Of a stretch of DNA of 45,386 bases, positions 25,370-33,889 are shown in pieces. This DNA comes from Planctomonas sp. JC2975 (GTDB lineage: Bacteria > Actinomycetota > Actinomycetes > Actinomycetales > Microbacteriaceae): NCBI RefSeq assembly GCF_012985205.1, contig NZ_JABEKS010000005.1, positions 1 to 45,386 on the forward strand, in the 5' to 3' direction. The notes under the pieces are model-generated. The model was not told the origin of the DNA, ran no database searches, and saw nothing but the letters and a program-made list of their open reading frames with translations. Each line of letters begins with the position of its first letter. The stretch's first letter is position 1. The position numbers and the translations under genes were made by a program.

Positions 25370-25421
25370 GTGAGGGGGAGACAGCCCCCTCACGCCGGCC
25401 TTCGCGGGGTCGAAGGCCGGC
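25370..25421 (-). terminator. Tandem hairpins behind parB-like gene, copy 1
   Basis: Two perfect stems: GTGAGGGGG / CCCCCTCAC (25370-25378 with 25385-25393) and GCCGGCCTTCG / CGAAGGCCGGC (25394-25404 with 25411-25421). They lie just past the 3' end of the minus-strand ParB-like gene (stop 25466). A near copy is found at 27730-27779 behind another gene. No T run, so Rho-independent strength is uncertain. Confidence 0.6.
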
Positions 25422-25465
25422 GGCGTGCTGGGGCACCCGGTGTGGATGCCCCAGCAGCCTGCGGG

Positions 25466-26907
25466 CTACTCGGTCGTTTCGGTCAGCGGTTCCGGGTATC
25501 CGGCTGCGATGCGCTCGACGTCCGAAAGGTGGTGGCCCCAGGATTCGAGGGACAGAAGGTAGCTGGCTACGACGCTGTTATGGCTGCGCCAGGATGCGAC
25601 GTCGTCGGCGTGGTGCTCGCGGGCGGCCAGTGCGATAGCAAGGGAGACGTGTCCGGCCTTGGTAGGCGTTGCGTCCACGATTCCCGCTGCGCGGGTCCGC
25701 GCGTCCCATCCGGATTCCAGTCCGAGAAAGGGGCAAGCATTTCACTGGCGTTGTAGTCGGTGATGGTGGTGGGGTACTTCGTGAGCGACGTGGCCACAAA
25801 TGCGGCGACGTCCTTCGGCAGCGTCTTACGGGCGAGGAACGTGGTCACCCACTCGCGGCGGACGGTGGTGGCGGTCCGCCAGGCCTTGTTGTTCTGGATG
25901 ACGCGAGCGCGTTCTGTGCGCTTGGCTTCCTGCTCGGCCACCTCGCGGGCTTCGCGTTCCTCGTCGCTCTCGTCGGCGGGAGCCTGAACAACGGGGGAGT
26001 GGGGCCGGAACCGCTGGTGGTGCAGTTCGGGCTGGGTGCACATTTCGTACGCCCGATTGTCGTTTTCTGCTGTTCCCCACACCTCGAGGTAGATCGTGCG
26101 GCCGGGGCACGCCATGTGCGTCTCTGTCGTAAGTGCGGGACGTTTCTCTGCGTCGTCGCCCGCGTCAGTGAGCGAGTCCAAGTAGGAGTAGCTGCCGCGC
26201 GGGTTCTCGGTGGTGACCGTGTATCCGTCCGCCTCGAACTGCTTCACTAGCTCCTTCTCGGCGGCGTCGAGGGCCTTTTCGTCGCGGATTTCCTGGACGG
26301 TGAATGCCAGTTCGTCGTCGTCGCATCCGGCGATGCGTTCGGCTGCGTCCTCGTCGCCTTCGAATTCGGTGATTGCCACGAGCCGGTCAAGCGTCATCTG
26401 CTCGCCGTATTCCTGCATCACCTTCGTCGCGGTGGGGGAGTTGGCTGCCGTGATTGAGTCCTTCACGTGTCGGGCGGTCGCACCGGTTGACCGGGCGATG
26501 GTCTCGACGGCGATGCCGTCGAGAGCCAACCGCTGGTAGGCGGGGACACGGTCGGTGAGGGTGAGATCTTCGCGGGCGAAGGTGCGTAGCTGGTCCATGA
26601 TCCGTTCGGCTGCGGTGCCGGTCTGTCCGGCGAGGCCGAACACTGCCGGGATCGCGGCCAGTTCGGCCTCACGGGCGGCCAGCAGTCGCCGCTGTCCGTC
26701 GTACACGTACACGGTGCCGTCCTCGCCGCGGCGGGCCAGAACGGGCTCGCGCACGCCTTCGGCGCGGATCGAGTCCACGAACTCGACCGGCAGCACCGGG
26801 GCGGTGCGCACGTTCACGTCAAGTTCTGCGGCCTGCGAGTCGATCATCTCGACAGTGACCGGCACCGCCTCGACTGCGATGGTCTTGGGGTCTTTCTTCA
26901 TGCTCAT
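25466..26907 (-). CDS. ParB/Spo0J-like protein, apparent frameshift near 25700
   Basis: The ParB N-terminal domain is clear: ELDVNVRTAPVLPVEFVDSI, EGVREPVLARRGEDG, VYVYDGQRRLLAARE, then a helix-turn-helix (DGIAVETIARSTGATARHVK). Start at 26907 (second ATG 26901) with AAAGGAA upstream. The main frame runs to 25567 but its last ~60 residues read like out-of-frame sequence. A second frame from about 25715 (GIVDATPTKAGHVSL) to the stop at 25466 (AAGYPEPLTETTE) has normal codon use and a sensible end. I therefore read one gene with a single frame change around 25690-25725, from sequencing error or mutation. The role may be partition or transcription control; it is not next to parA. Confidence 0.75.
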
Positions 26908-26998
26908 TACGAGCGGTTCCTTTCGGCTCAGTAGAGTGAGGGTCAACCGGTCGGGAACCGAGGCATTAAGGGTGCTTCGGTTCCCGACCTTCTTGTTG

Positions 26999-27367
26999 TC
27001 AGAGGGCAACGGCCAGCGCGCCTGAGGTGGCGTCACGCCACCAGCCAACGACGACGGCCTGTTGCTCGGCGGTCAGCGAGACGGTCTCGCCGGTGGCCTC
27101 GTTCACGCCGAGGAACAGGCCAGCACCCAGAAGCGGGGACGTGAACCGGGTGCGGTTCGTCATCCGCGTGAGCACCGGGTTGAATCCGGCGTTGTAGAGA
27201 CCTTCGTCGTCCACCCAGCAGTCGATTCCATCGGCCAGGCGCACCACGTCGACGAGGTCGCAGTCGAGCGCCTTGTACATTCCAGCAAGCCGGGTCTGGC
27301 TGGTCGTGCTGTCGATCTGCACTGTGGAGAGGGTGCCCTCCTGGTCGATCACGATTCCGTTGAGCAT
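26999..27367 (-). CDS. DUF3846-type hypothetical protein
   Basis: A 122-residue protein: LAGMYKALDCDLVDVVRLAD, GIDCWVDDEGLYNAG, NPVLTRM, GAGLFLGVNEATGETVSLTA. This order (cysteine-containing strand, WxDDEG, small-residue strand before a short insertion) is that of DUF3846 proteins common in actinobacterial plasmids and phages. GAAGGGAAACGCG precedes the ATG. It lies downstream of the structured leader copy 2 and upstream of the ParB-like gene. Function unknown. Confidence 0.75.
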   Translation of the reverse strand: MLNGIVIDQEGTLSTVQIDSTTSQTRLAGMYKALDCDLVDVVRLADGIDCWVDDEGLYNAGFNPVLTRMTNRTRFTSPLLGAGLFLGVNEATGETVSLTAEQQAVVVGWWRDATSGALAVAL

Positions 27368-27467
27368 TCGCGTTTCCCTTCTTTGATTGGCTGTTGAGAG
27401 TGGCCTGGTCGGCGCTAGCCGAGCTGGCTGCTTTCAACAGGCCCCTGCCGCCTTGCGTGCCGTGGAA

Positions 27468-27595
27468 GGACCTGTCAAGGGTTCTCGCGGGTCTGCTCCG
27501 GCGTTCCCGGCGTGGCGCGCAGCGACACGCCAGTGGTTGCCGGAGTCGAAGGAATCGCTTGCGATTCCGAGCCCGCGGGGTTCATTGACAGGTCC
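27468..27595 (-). ncRNA. Candidate structured leader RNA, copy 2
   Basis: Upstream of the gene starting at 27367. Outer stem GGACCTGTCAA (27468-27478) / TTGACAGGTCC (27585-27595), perfect 11 bp. Inner stem CTCCGGC (27496-27502) / GCCGGAG (27539-27545). Innermost GGCGTG (27509-27514) / CACGCC (27526-27531). Hairpin GAATCGC-TT-GCGATTC (27552-27567). The inner stems match those at 22548-22621 in place but not in sequence, and stay paired. Apart from this element no gene is supported in 27368-27729. Confidence 0.55.
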
Positions 27596-27729
27596 TGGAG
27601 CGGTACGCAACATCGCGCCGTCAGGCGCAGTCACAGGCGGCCGGCTTGCCGGTCGACCGTTCAGCACTGGACCTGGTGAAAACACCCGGATGCCAGCCGG
27701 ACTTCGCCCCGTTGTGAGCTCGGGGGAGT

Positions 27730-27779
27730 GTGAGGGGGGAGTGCCCCTCGCGCCGGCCTTCGCGGGGTCGAAGGCCGGC
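27730..27779 (-). terminator. Tandem hairpins behind DUF3560-type gene, copy 2
   Basis: Same arrangement as 25370-25421: a GTGAGGGG/CCCCTCGC-type stem followed by the identical 28-base hairpin GCCGGCCTTCG-CGGGGT-CGAAGGCCGGC (27752-27779). It lies 10 bp past the stop of the minus-strand gene ending at 27790. Confidence 0.6.
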
Positions 27780-27789
27780 GGGGCGCGGG

Positions 27790-28725
27790 TCAGCTGGCGG
27801 CGCGGTGGTCGGTGATCGCGGCGTAGGTCGCGCGGTCGGTCCAGCTATACCCGGTTTCGAGGCTGACCGTCTTGGGGTTCACGCGGGCCACTCGGCGCCA
27901 CTGTCCACACACCTTGACGGCGTCGCCCTTCTTGATTTGCTGGGGCGTGTAGTTGGTCACGTCGCCGCTGTTGATCTGCTGCTCACGGATGCCTTGCCAA
28001 TAGGTGAGCTTGTCGCGCAGCTCCTCGAGCACGGGGGAGAGGCGTCGGGTACGGGCGGCCTTCTCGTCGTCGGTGGTGGGTCGGTAGCCGGATTCAGGGT
28101 CGTAGGTGGCGGCGGTGATGCGGCGCTCGGTGCGGCGTATGTCCGCCTCGATTTTCTGGATGCGGTTGAACACTTGAGAGCCGCTGTATCGGCCGGCCGT
28201 GGTCCGTGTTGCGGCGTTCGCACGCTCAGCCGCGTGGGTGGCATCGTCAGCTGCGGTGATGCTGCGGCGCATGCTGTTGTCGGCGCGGGCGATCGCGTTG
28301 CGGTGGCGCTGCTCGGAGTGGTGGCCGATCTTGATGGGTTCGCCGCCCTCGGGCAGTCGTGCGACGTCGCGCTCGTGTCGCTGCCAGGCGGCTTCCGCGG
28401 CGCCGGCCTTGCGGTCGGCCTTCGCGGCGAGTGCGTCGACGCGGGCTTCCTGGCGGGCGATCTTCCCCGCCTCAACCTCGGCGGTGCTGCGCACGGTGTT
28501 GTCGAGCTCGGTGGTGACATCGAAGCCTGCTGCCTCTAGCGCGGTGATGGTGGGCTGGATGCGGTACTTGTCGGGGCGATGATCGCGGCTGTTGGGCAGA
28601 TACCACGAGCCGATGCTGCGACCCAATCGCCAACGGTTCGCCTTCAGGATCTCGGCGGTTCCGTCGCCTTTCGTGGTCCCCTCGATGAGGGTTCCGGCTT
28701 CGTGAGTGTGAGTGATGGTGAGCAT
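27790..28725 (-). CDS. DUF3560-type hypothetical protein
   Basis: A 311-residue protein beginning MLTITHTHEAGTLIEGTTKG. The N-terminal motif (short beta region, then LKANRWRLGRSIGSWYLPNS and RDHRPDKYRIQPTI) is typical of DUF3560 proteins. A long Ala/Arg/Glu-rich helical region follows, and a C-terminal beta domain (KKGDAVKVCGQWRRVARVNP, KTVSLETGYSWTDRATYAAI). GGAAAGG upstream fixes the start at 28725. Such genes occur on actinobacterial plasmids; their function is unknown. Confidence 0.75.
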   Translation of the reverse strand: MLTITHTHEAGTLIEGTTKGDGTAEILKANRWRLGRSIGSWYLPNSRDHRPDKYRIQPTITALEAAGFDVTTELDNTVRSTAEVEAGKIARQEARVDALAAKADRKAGAAEAAWQRHERDVARLPEGGEPIKIGHHSEQRHRNAIARADNSMRRSITAADDATHAAERANAATRTTAGRYSGSQVFNRIQKIEADIRRTERRITAATYDPESGYRPTTDDEKAARTRRLSPVLEELRDKLTYWQGIREQQINSGDVTNYTPQQIKKGDAVKVCGQWRRVARVNPKTVSLETGYSWTDRATYAAITDHRAAS

Positions 28726-29117
28726 GGCGGCCCTTTCCTCGCTGATCGTTTTTCCTGCCGTCCCCGGCATGAAGAGACCAGCCCCGCCCGGAAGCGGAGC
28801 CGCATAAGCGGTCGAGGGGGAGTCGGCGGGTTCCACGCACGGTGGAGCGCAGCGGAAACGGGCGAGGGTTCTGGCGACCGGACGAATCGCTCGCGATTCG
28901 GCCGCCCTCGGGCGCGTTGCGGCGCAGCTGGAGGGCGGGTATGAGCGAGCGCAGCGAGCGGGTCGGATGCCGGAGACGGAAGGAAAACACCGACAAAACA
29001 GGGCCGCGAAGCGGCACCAAACAGCGAAACAGTCCCGGCCTCGGCCGGGGTCACCTGCCTCAAGCGTGTGAATCGCAGTGATCAGTGGCGGTATCTTCGT
29101 AACGCTATTGGCGTGGC
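28726..29117. other. Intergenic region with hairpins related to leader elements
   Basis: No gene supported in these 392 bases. It holds the hairpin GAATCGC-TC-GCGATTC (28884-28899), the third copy of that motif in the window and again about 160 bp upstream of a minus-strand start. It also has GCGCAGCG (28848-28855) at a similar offset to that in the other two copies, a hairpin TCCAC/GTGGA beside it, and CCCGGCC-TC-GGCCGGG near 29035. The inner stems of copies 1 and 2 are not clearly kept. Confidence 0.5.
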
Positions 29118-29699
29118 TCAGCCTTCGGGCTGCACTCGTCGTAGCTCTCGATAGATGGTCGTGCGGGAGACATCGAACAGGTCGGCCAGCTCGGACTGCG
29201 TGTGCGTGCCTGCAGCCGCGAGTTCGAGCAGGTGCTTCCGCTTCGTCTTGCTCAGGGTGGGTTGTTTGCCGCGCAGCTTGCCGGCCGCTTTAGCGATCTG
29301 CATCCCCTCGCGAGTACGCATCCGGATGAGATCAGCCTCGAACTCGGCCACCATTCCGAGCACGTTGAACAGCAGACGCCCCACCGGGTCGTTCGGGTCG
29401 TAGACGGAGCCTCCGATGCTGAGCGCGACGCCCTTGCTGGTCAGCTCATCCGCGATGTCTCTGGCATCCGGCAGTGAGCGGGCGAGCCGGTCGAGCTTGG
29501 TTACTACGAGTGTGTCGCCGTCCCGAACGGCAGCAAGGGCTTGAGCGAGCCCGGGCCGTTCCCTGTTACGGCCGGTAAGGCCGTGGTCGACGTAGATCAG
29601 GTTCGGGGGAACACCGAGAGCGGCGAGCCCGTCTCGCTGCGCCGTGAGGTCCTGCCCCGCTGTCGAGACGCGCGCATAGCCGACTTTCGTCTTACTCAT
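29118..29699 (-). CDS. Serine resolvase/invertase
   Basis: A 193-residue small serine recombinase. Catalytic domain with the nucleophile in VGYARVSTAGQDL (Ser about residue 12), YVDHGLTGRNRERPGL, TLVVTKLDRLARSL, and the long E-helix (GMVAEFEADLIRMRTREGM). C-terminal Hin-type helix-turn-helix (GTHTQSELADLFDVSRTTIY). On a plasmid it most likely resolves multimers. The recombination site is probably in 29700-29830, where GTGCG-N7-CGCAC is seen, but no clear res array could be assigned. Confidence 0.88.
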   Translation of the reverse strand: MSKTKVGYARVSTAGQDLTAQRDGLAALGVPPNLIYVDHGLTGRNRERPGLAQALAAVRDGDTLVVTKLDRLARSLPDARDIADELTSKGVALSIGGSVYDPNDPVGRLLFNVLGMVAEFEADLIRMRTREGMQIAKAAGKLRGKQPTLSKTKRKHLLELAAAGTHTQSELADLFDVSRTTIYRELRRVQPEG

Positions 29700-29896
29700 A
29701 GAACTACTGTTGCAGATACGGCCCCGTCACCGCGCATTAAGTCGTGCGGGGTATACGCACATGCAAACGCCAGCAACCATCAGGACCGGCCTCACGGCTC
29801 GACAGGTGCGGTAGCCGACCGGCTTACGGGCACGGAACTCGGCCGGCGTACCGCGCGGATTGCGGGGCTCCGCACAGCCGCGAGTGATGATGGTGT

Positions 29897-30508
29897 GTGC
29901 CAAACCAGAAGAAGATCGTGGCGCGTCTTCGCGACGCCATTGGCGACGACGCCCTTGTTCGGCTGGGCCGCGTTTCTCGACCCGAACAGTCAGTCCAGGG
30001 ATTCGTTGTCGCCGTAGGCGCAAAGTGGGCGCTGTTACAACGCACCATGGATGGCGGGTTTTTCGACGGCCATCTCGCGATCCGACTCGACGAGGTCAAC
30101 AGCATTCGCGTTGACTCCAGCTTCGAGTCGACATTCGCCAGAACCCAACCGGAGTGGCCGCCAGCGTCCAAACACCCGGGCGAACACGTCGATCTCGACA
30201 CCACATTTGGCATGCTCACGTCGTTGCTCCGCGCCGGCGAGTTGTTTGGAATCGAGCGCAACAAGAAATACGACGCCACTTGGATCGGTGTCCCGAACGA
30301 GCTGACGCGACGATGGCTGTACATCTGGGAAGTGCGCCCGGACGCGAGCTGGCATGAACACCCACAGGGATATCGACTCGGCAGCTTGACGATGGTGACG
30401 ATGAATGACCACTACCAGCGAGGTCTCGCAGCGGTTGCCGGACCGGCACCTGCTGGCGCATCGCCGTCAACGTGGGCCGCGGCAGATCGGGCATCGAAGG
30501 CGAGGTGA
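29897..30508 (+). CDS. Hypothetical protein
   Basis: A 203-residue soluble protein with GTG start at 29897 (MPNQKKIVARLRDAIGDDAL). It is beta-rich in its first half (VQGFVVAVGAKWALLQRTMD, AIRLDEVNSIRVDSSFES), and has a Trp-rich segment (TRRWLYIWEVRPDASWHEHP). No family or catalytic motif recognised. The gap 30509-30615 behind it shows nothing. Confidence 0.6.
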   Translation: MPNQKKIVARLRDAIGDDALVRLGRVSRPEQSVQGFVVAVGAKWALLQRTMDGGFFDGHLAIRLDEVNSIRVDSSFESTFARTQPEWPPASKHPGEHVDLDTTFGMLTSLLRAGELFGIERNKKYDATWIGVPNELTRRWLYIWEVRPDASWHEHPQGYRLGSLTMVTMNDHYQRGLAAVAGPAPAGASPSTWAAADRASKAR

Positions 30509-30615
30509 CTCCGCCGCGCTCGCGGATGTGCACTCCCACAACATGCACCCGCATACCTCGAGGCGCCACGCAACGCGATCGACCATCGTGACGTTGGTTG
30601 CTGGACGCCGCTGCT

Positions 30616-30960
30616 CTACAAGCGAGTCACGGCGAGATAGGTCCCGTCCCCGCCGGGCTCGTCCCAGCTGTGGGGGGACAAGGCTTCTCCCGATGTCTGC
30701 TCGCTGCTCTCCTGCGGCCACGTTAGCCGAACCCTTTGGAGTGCTTCCTCGCTTTCCAACAGGGAGAGTGCTGCCATCGCGTAGGAGCGAAGTTGGGAAT
30801 CTGCGGCGTCGAGCTCCGCTCCGCGAAACACCCAGATGAACTCGTACAGGCCGACAGTGCCCGAATCGAGAAGATCTCTTATCTCGCCTACGAGCCACAG
30901 CACTGGGTCGTACTTCGACCGTGCCCCGTTCCCGTATCCAACCGTTGACACGAACCACAC
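30616..30960 (-). CDS. Hypothetical protein
   Basis: A protein of about 114 residues if it begins at GTG 30960 (WFVSTVGYGNGARSKYDPVL). The frame is open to 31128 but the added part is Cys/Arg-rich and looks untranslated. Features: LWLVGEIRDLLDSGTVGLYE, FIWVFRGAELDAADSQLRSY, a mostly helical protein. No Shine-Dalgarno is obvious. No family recognised. Confidence 0.5.
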   Translation of the reverse strand: MWFVSTVGYGNGARSKYDPVLWLVGEIRDLLDSGTVGLYEFIWVFRGAELDAADSQLRSYAMAALSLLESEEALQRVRLTWPQESSEQTSGEALSPHSWDEPGGDGTYLAVTRL

Positions 30961-31196
30961 GTTAGACAGTCCGCACGCGGAACGCGACAACTGCGCGCAG
31001 CTGGATCCCTCCGTGCGCAGTCGGGTGTGACATTTAGCGCTGCAATAACCGCGCCATTTTGCGATCAACTCCACCGTCACGACGCTCCCAATGCGGATCC
31101 GTGGGAAGAGGGCGATGGTGCACTCCACTCCTAGCGGACGGCGGCTATCGCGCGACTCGACCAGCTCGACGGTTCGCTTCGGCGGACGGTGAGGGC

Positions 31197-31613
31197 ATGT
31201 TGATCTTGGTAATCGTGCTCCTGGTGATCTGGGCGATCCTCGCCGTGGTCGGATTCGCCAGTAAAGGCTTGCTCTGGTTGGCCATCATCGGAATCATCCT
31301 GTTCGTGGCCACACTGGTCATCGGGATCATCCGCCGCGCCGCTCGCACGAAGCAACCGTTCTCGAACTGTCCGGCACACAAGCCGACCCCAGCTTGGGCG
31401 CGTACGGTCGCGATCCTACGAGAGAAGGTCACTATGACCGCCGGTGAAGGTATCAAGAAGGGTGCCGAAGGCACCAAGAAGGTCACCGATCGAGTCGTCG
31501 ACTCGGTCGAGAAGAAGATAAACGACGTGACCGACACGGTCAGCCACGCGATGGGCTCAGCAACGGACGGGATCCACCACGCTGCAAGCCAAGACAGGAC
31601 CCCGAAGAAGTAG
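31197..31613 (+). CDS. Two-span membrane protein fused to CsbD-like helical tail
   Basis: A 138-residue frame. Residues 1-50 are two hydrophobic helices (LILVIVLLVIWAILAVVGF and GLLWLAIIGIILFVATLVIG) ending in IRRAARTK, like the small stand-alone hydrophobic proteins of actinobacteria. The second half, from an internal ATG at 31434 (MTAGEGIKKGAEGTKKVTD), is a charged amphipathic helix rich in Lys/Asp/Thr. GAGAAGG precedes that ATG, so two separate proteins may be made, or the genes were fused by loss of a stop. A strong terminator follows. Confidence 0.6.
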   Translation: MLILVIVLLVIWAILAVVGFASKGLLWLAIIGIILFVATLVIGIIRRAARTKQPFSNCPAHKPTPAWARTVAILREKVTMTAGEGIKKGAEGTKKVTDRVVDSVEKKINDVTDTVSHAMGSATDGIHHAASQDRTPKK

Positions 31614-31627
31614 AAACAGAACGACGA

Positions 31628-31657
31628 GGCCCCGCCCTGTGGCGGGGCCCCTTTTTT
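31628..31657 (+). terminator. Rho-independent terminator
   Basis: Perfect stem GGCCCCGCC / GGCGGGGCC with loop CTGT, followed by CC and six T. It comes 14 bp after the stop at 31613. The clearest intrinsic terminator in the window. Confidence 0.9.
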
Positions 31658-31796
31658 CGTGCGTCGCCGGCTCGTGTGGGCGCGCAAGCGGACCGGCTTG
31701 CGGGCGCGCCGAGTTGTGGCGGATTGATGCGTGTGGAGGGCGCGCACATGCTTGTCTACCCGGGCGTGGCGTGCTTAGGTTCTTCAGGGGGCTCTA

Positions 31797-33686
31797 ATGC
31801 AGGCTGCGTTGAGGAATTCCGCTGTGCCGGCCGACCGCAATGTGGATCGGCGATCTGTTCGATGGTTTGCTGGCGTGGGAGCGATTGTCTTGGGGTCGGC
31901 TGCTTGGGTGTTTGTGGGTGTTTCGCCCGCTGATGCCGCTGTTCTCGATATCCGCGCCGTTTGCACGGACTCGACTACGGTCGGTTCGACGATCACACTG
32001 ACCGCTGACTGCACGACAACCGACAATCTGACCATCCCGGACGGGTTCACCTTGGATGGAGCGGGCCACACGATTACGGTCACTGATACGCCTTCTGCCC
32101 CGTTACTGGGTGCTGCGATAAGCAATGCCGGGTCGTCGATGAGTATTCAGAATCTGACTTTGAACGGCGAGTACACGGCTGCTGCACCGAATCCGGCCGA
32201 CTCGAATGCGCCGTTCTTCGGGATCAGGTTCTTGTCCGCGTCGGGATCGCTGAGCAATGTGACGGTGACGGGCATCACCAGGGGTCAGACTTTCAATTTC
32301 GGTCAGGCAATCCAGGTGGACGCAACTGCCGGAGGCCCGCAGACCGTCACGGCGACAAACGTGTCAGTGTCTGACTTCCAGAAGAACGGGCTGACAGCCA
32401 ACGGTGAAGCAACATTGAACGTGACCGGCTCCACCCTTGGCCCGCCAGATACCTCGATCAATACTGCTGGAGTGGCTGGAATCGCCCAGAATTCCGTGCA
32501 GTACTTCGGCTCCGGCGGCACATTCTCCGGAAACACGGTCATCGGTTACACCGCCAACCAGCCGTCCACGGGCAGCGCCTCCACCGGGATGCTGATCTTC
32601 ACCGCCAACAACCTGACCGTGACAAACAACACGTTCGGCGGGGCAGGAACCGACTACGGCATCCTGCTGAGTTCCGGCGGCACAGGCATCACGATCTCCT
32701 TCAACCATCTGGCCCGCACCGCCACCCCATCGGGTCTGGAGGACTCGTTCGGATTCGGTGCAGGATCGTTCGGCACGACCGCGACATTGATTTGCAACAC
32801 GTTCGACGGGTGGAACCAGAACCTGCAAAACCTGACACAGCCGCCGTGCATCATCACGCCAAGCCTCCACGACGGCACGGTCGGGGTCGCGTATTCCGAC
32901 GTGATCGAGGCGACAACGGAGAACCCCACACCCGATCTCACCTGGACGGTCCTCACTGGAGATTTTCCGCCGGGCTTGACGCTGAACCCGGACGGCACGA
33001 TCACCGGCACTCCCACCACGGCCGGGACATACACATTTACCGCGCAAGTGGAAGACCCGGTCGATGGCACAGCGACACGCGAATACACGATCACGATCGC
33101 TGCAGCCGCCCCGGGTCTTTCGATGACGAAAACCGCCTCCGCCGCCAGCGCCACAGGAGAACCCGTCGACCAACTCTCAACTGCCGGCGACGTCGTGACC
33201 TATACCTTCCACATCGTCAACAGCGGAAATGTTCCATTGAGCAATCTGGCGATCAACGATGGGGGCACCTACACCGGAGCAACGACACCTGGATTCTCCG
33301 GTACCGGAACCCTCGGCCCCATCACCTGTTCACCCACTGCGCTCGGAGCGACCATCGCGGCCGGCGCCAGCACCGACTGCACCGCCACTTACACGGTGAC
33401 CCAGGCGGACATTAACAACGGCGGAAGTTTGAACAACACCGCCACAGCATCCGGCCAGCAGCTGGACTCCACCACCTTCACGTCGCAACCTGCGACCGCC
33501 AGCATTCCAGTCAACGCGGCAACCGCGCCGCCGACACCCACCGGCCCCACACCCGGCGTGACAGGCGTCCTCGCCAATACCGGCTCAACCTCGCCCCTAA
33601 CTGCCCTACCGGGCAGCATCGCGCTACTGGCCGGAGCGGCCATGATCACCGTCAGTGCGCTGCTCCGCAAACGGCGCCGCGCCTAG
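31797..33686 (+). CDS. Sortase-anchored surface protein (beta-helix, DUF11-like)
   Basis: A 629-residue cell-wall protein. Signal peptide (VRWFAGVGAIVLGSAAWVFV, cleavage near ADAA), then residues about 60-360 with right-handed beta-helix repeats (ANNLTVTNNTFGG, ISNAGSSMSIQNLTLNG). Next come an Ig-like putative domain (SLHDGTVGVAYSDVIEATT, FPPGLTLNPDGTITGTPTTA) and a DUF11-like domain (STAGDVVTYTFHIVNSGNVP). The C-terminus has the sorting signal LANTGS, a hydrophobic span and the basic tail LLRKRRRA. LAxTG is the motif of class E sortases, common in high-GC Gram-positives. GGGGG lies 5 bp before the ATG. Likely adhesion or mating contact. Confidence 0.85.
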   Translation: MQAALRNSAVPADRNVDRRSVRWFAGVGAIVLGSAAWVFVGVSPADAAVLDIRAVCTDSTTVGSTITLTADCTTTDNLTIPDGFTLDGAGHTITVTDTPSAPLLGAAISNAGSSMSIQNLTLNGEYTAAAPNPADSNAPFFGIRFLSASGSLSNVTVTGITRGQTFNFGQAIQVDATAGGPQTVTATNVSVSDFQKNGLTANGEATLNVTGSTLGPPDTSINTAGVAGIAQNSVQYFGSGGTFSGNTVIGYTANQPSTGSASTGMLIFTANNLTVTNNTFGGAGTDYGILLSSGGTGITISFNHLARTATPSGLEDSFGFGAGSFGTTATLICNTFDGWNQNLQNLTQPPCIITPSLHDGTVGVAYSDVIEATTENPTPDLTWTVLTGDFPPGLTLNPDGTITGTPTTAGTYTFTAQVEDPVDGTATREYTITIAAAAPGLSMTKTASAASATGEPVDQLSTAGDVVTYTFHIVNSGNVPLSNLAINDGGTYTGATTPGFSGTGTLGPITCSPTALGATIAAGASTDCTATYTVTQADINNGGSLNNTATASGQQLDSTTFTSQPATASIPVNAATAPPTPTGPTPGVTGVLANTGSTSPLTALPGSIALLAGAAMITVSALLRKRRRA

Positions 33687-33889
33687 CAGCCCTCGTCGCC
33701 AAAGGATCGACACCAACAAACAAGGATCGGCTGTGCCGGAGCGTGCGCGCCGATCGGTTCGGAACGATTGAAAGCACACACGCCGAGCCGAACCGGTCGC
33801 CGCTGACCTCCACAAGCTGCAGGAAGCACGTCGATCAGACTGCAACGGTCAGTATTTGGAAAACCTGGGTCGTCTGCGAGGTTTACGTT

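Noticed and set aside
27394-27815. Plus-strand frames over the leader region upstream of the DUF3846-type gene
   Set aside because: They overlap a paired, repeated element and lack ribosome sites; related sequence at 22.5 kb does not keep the frame.
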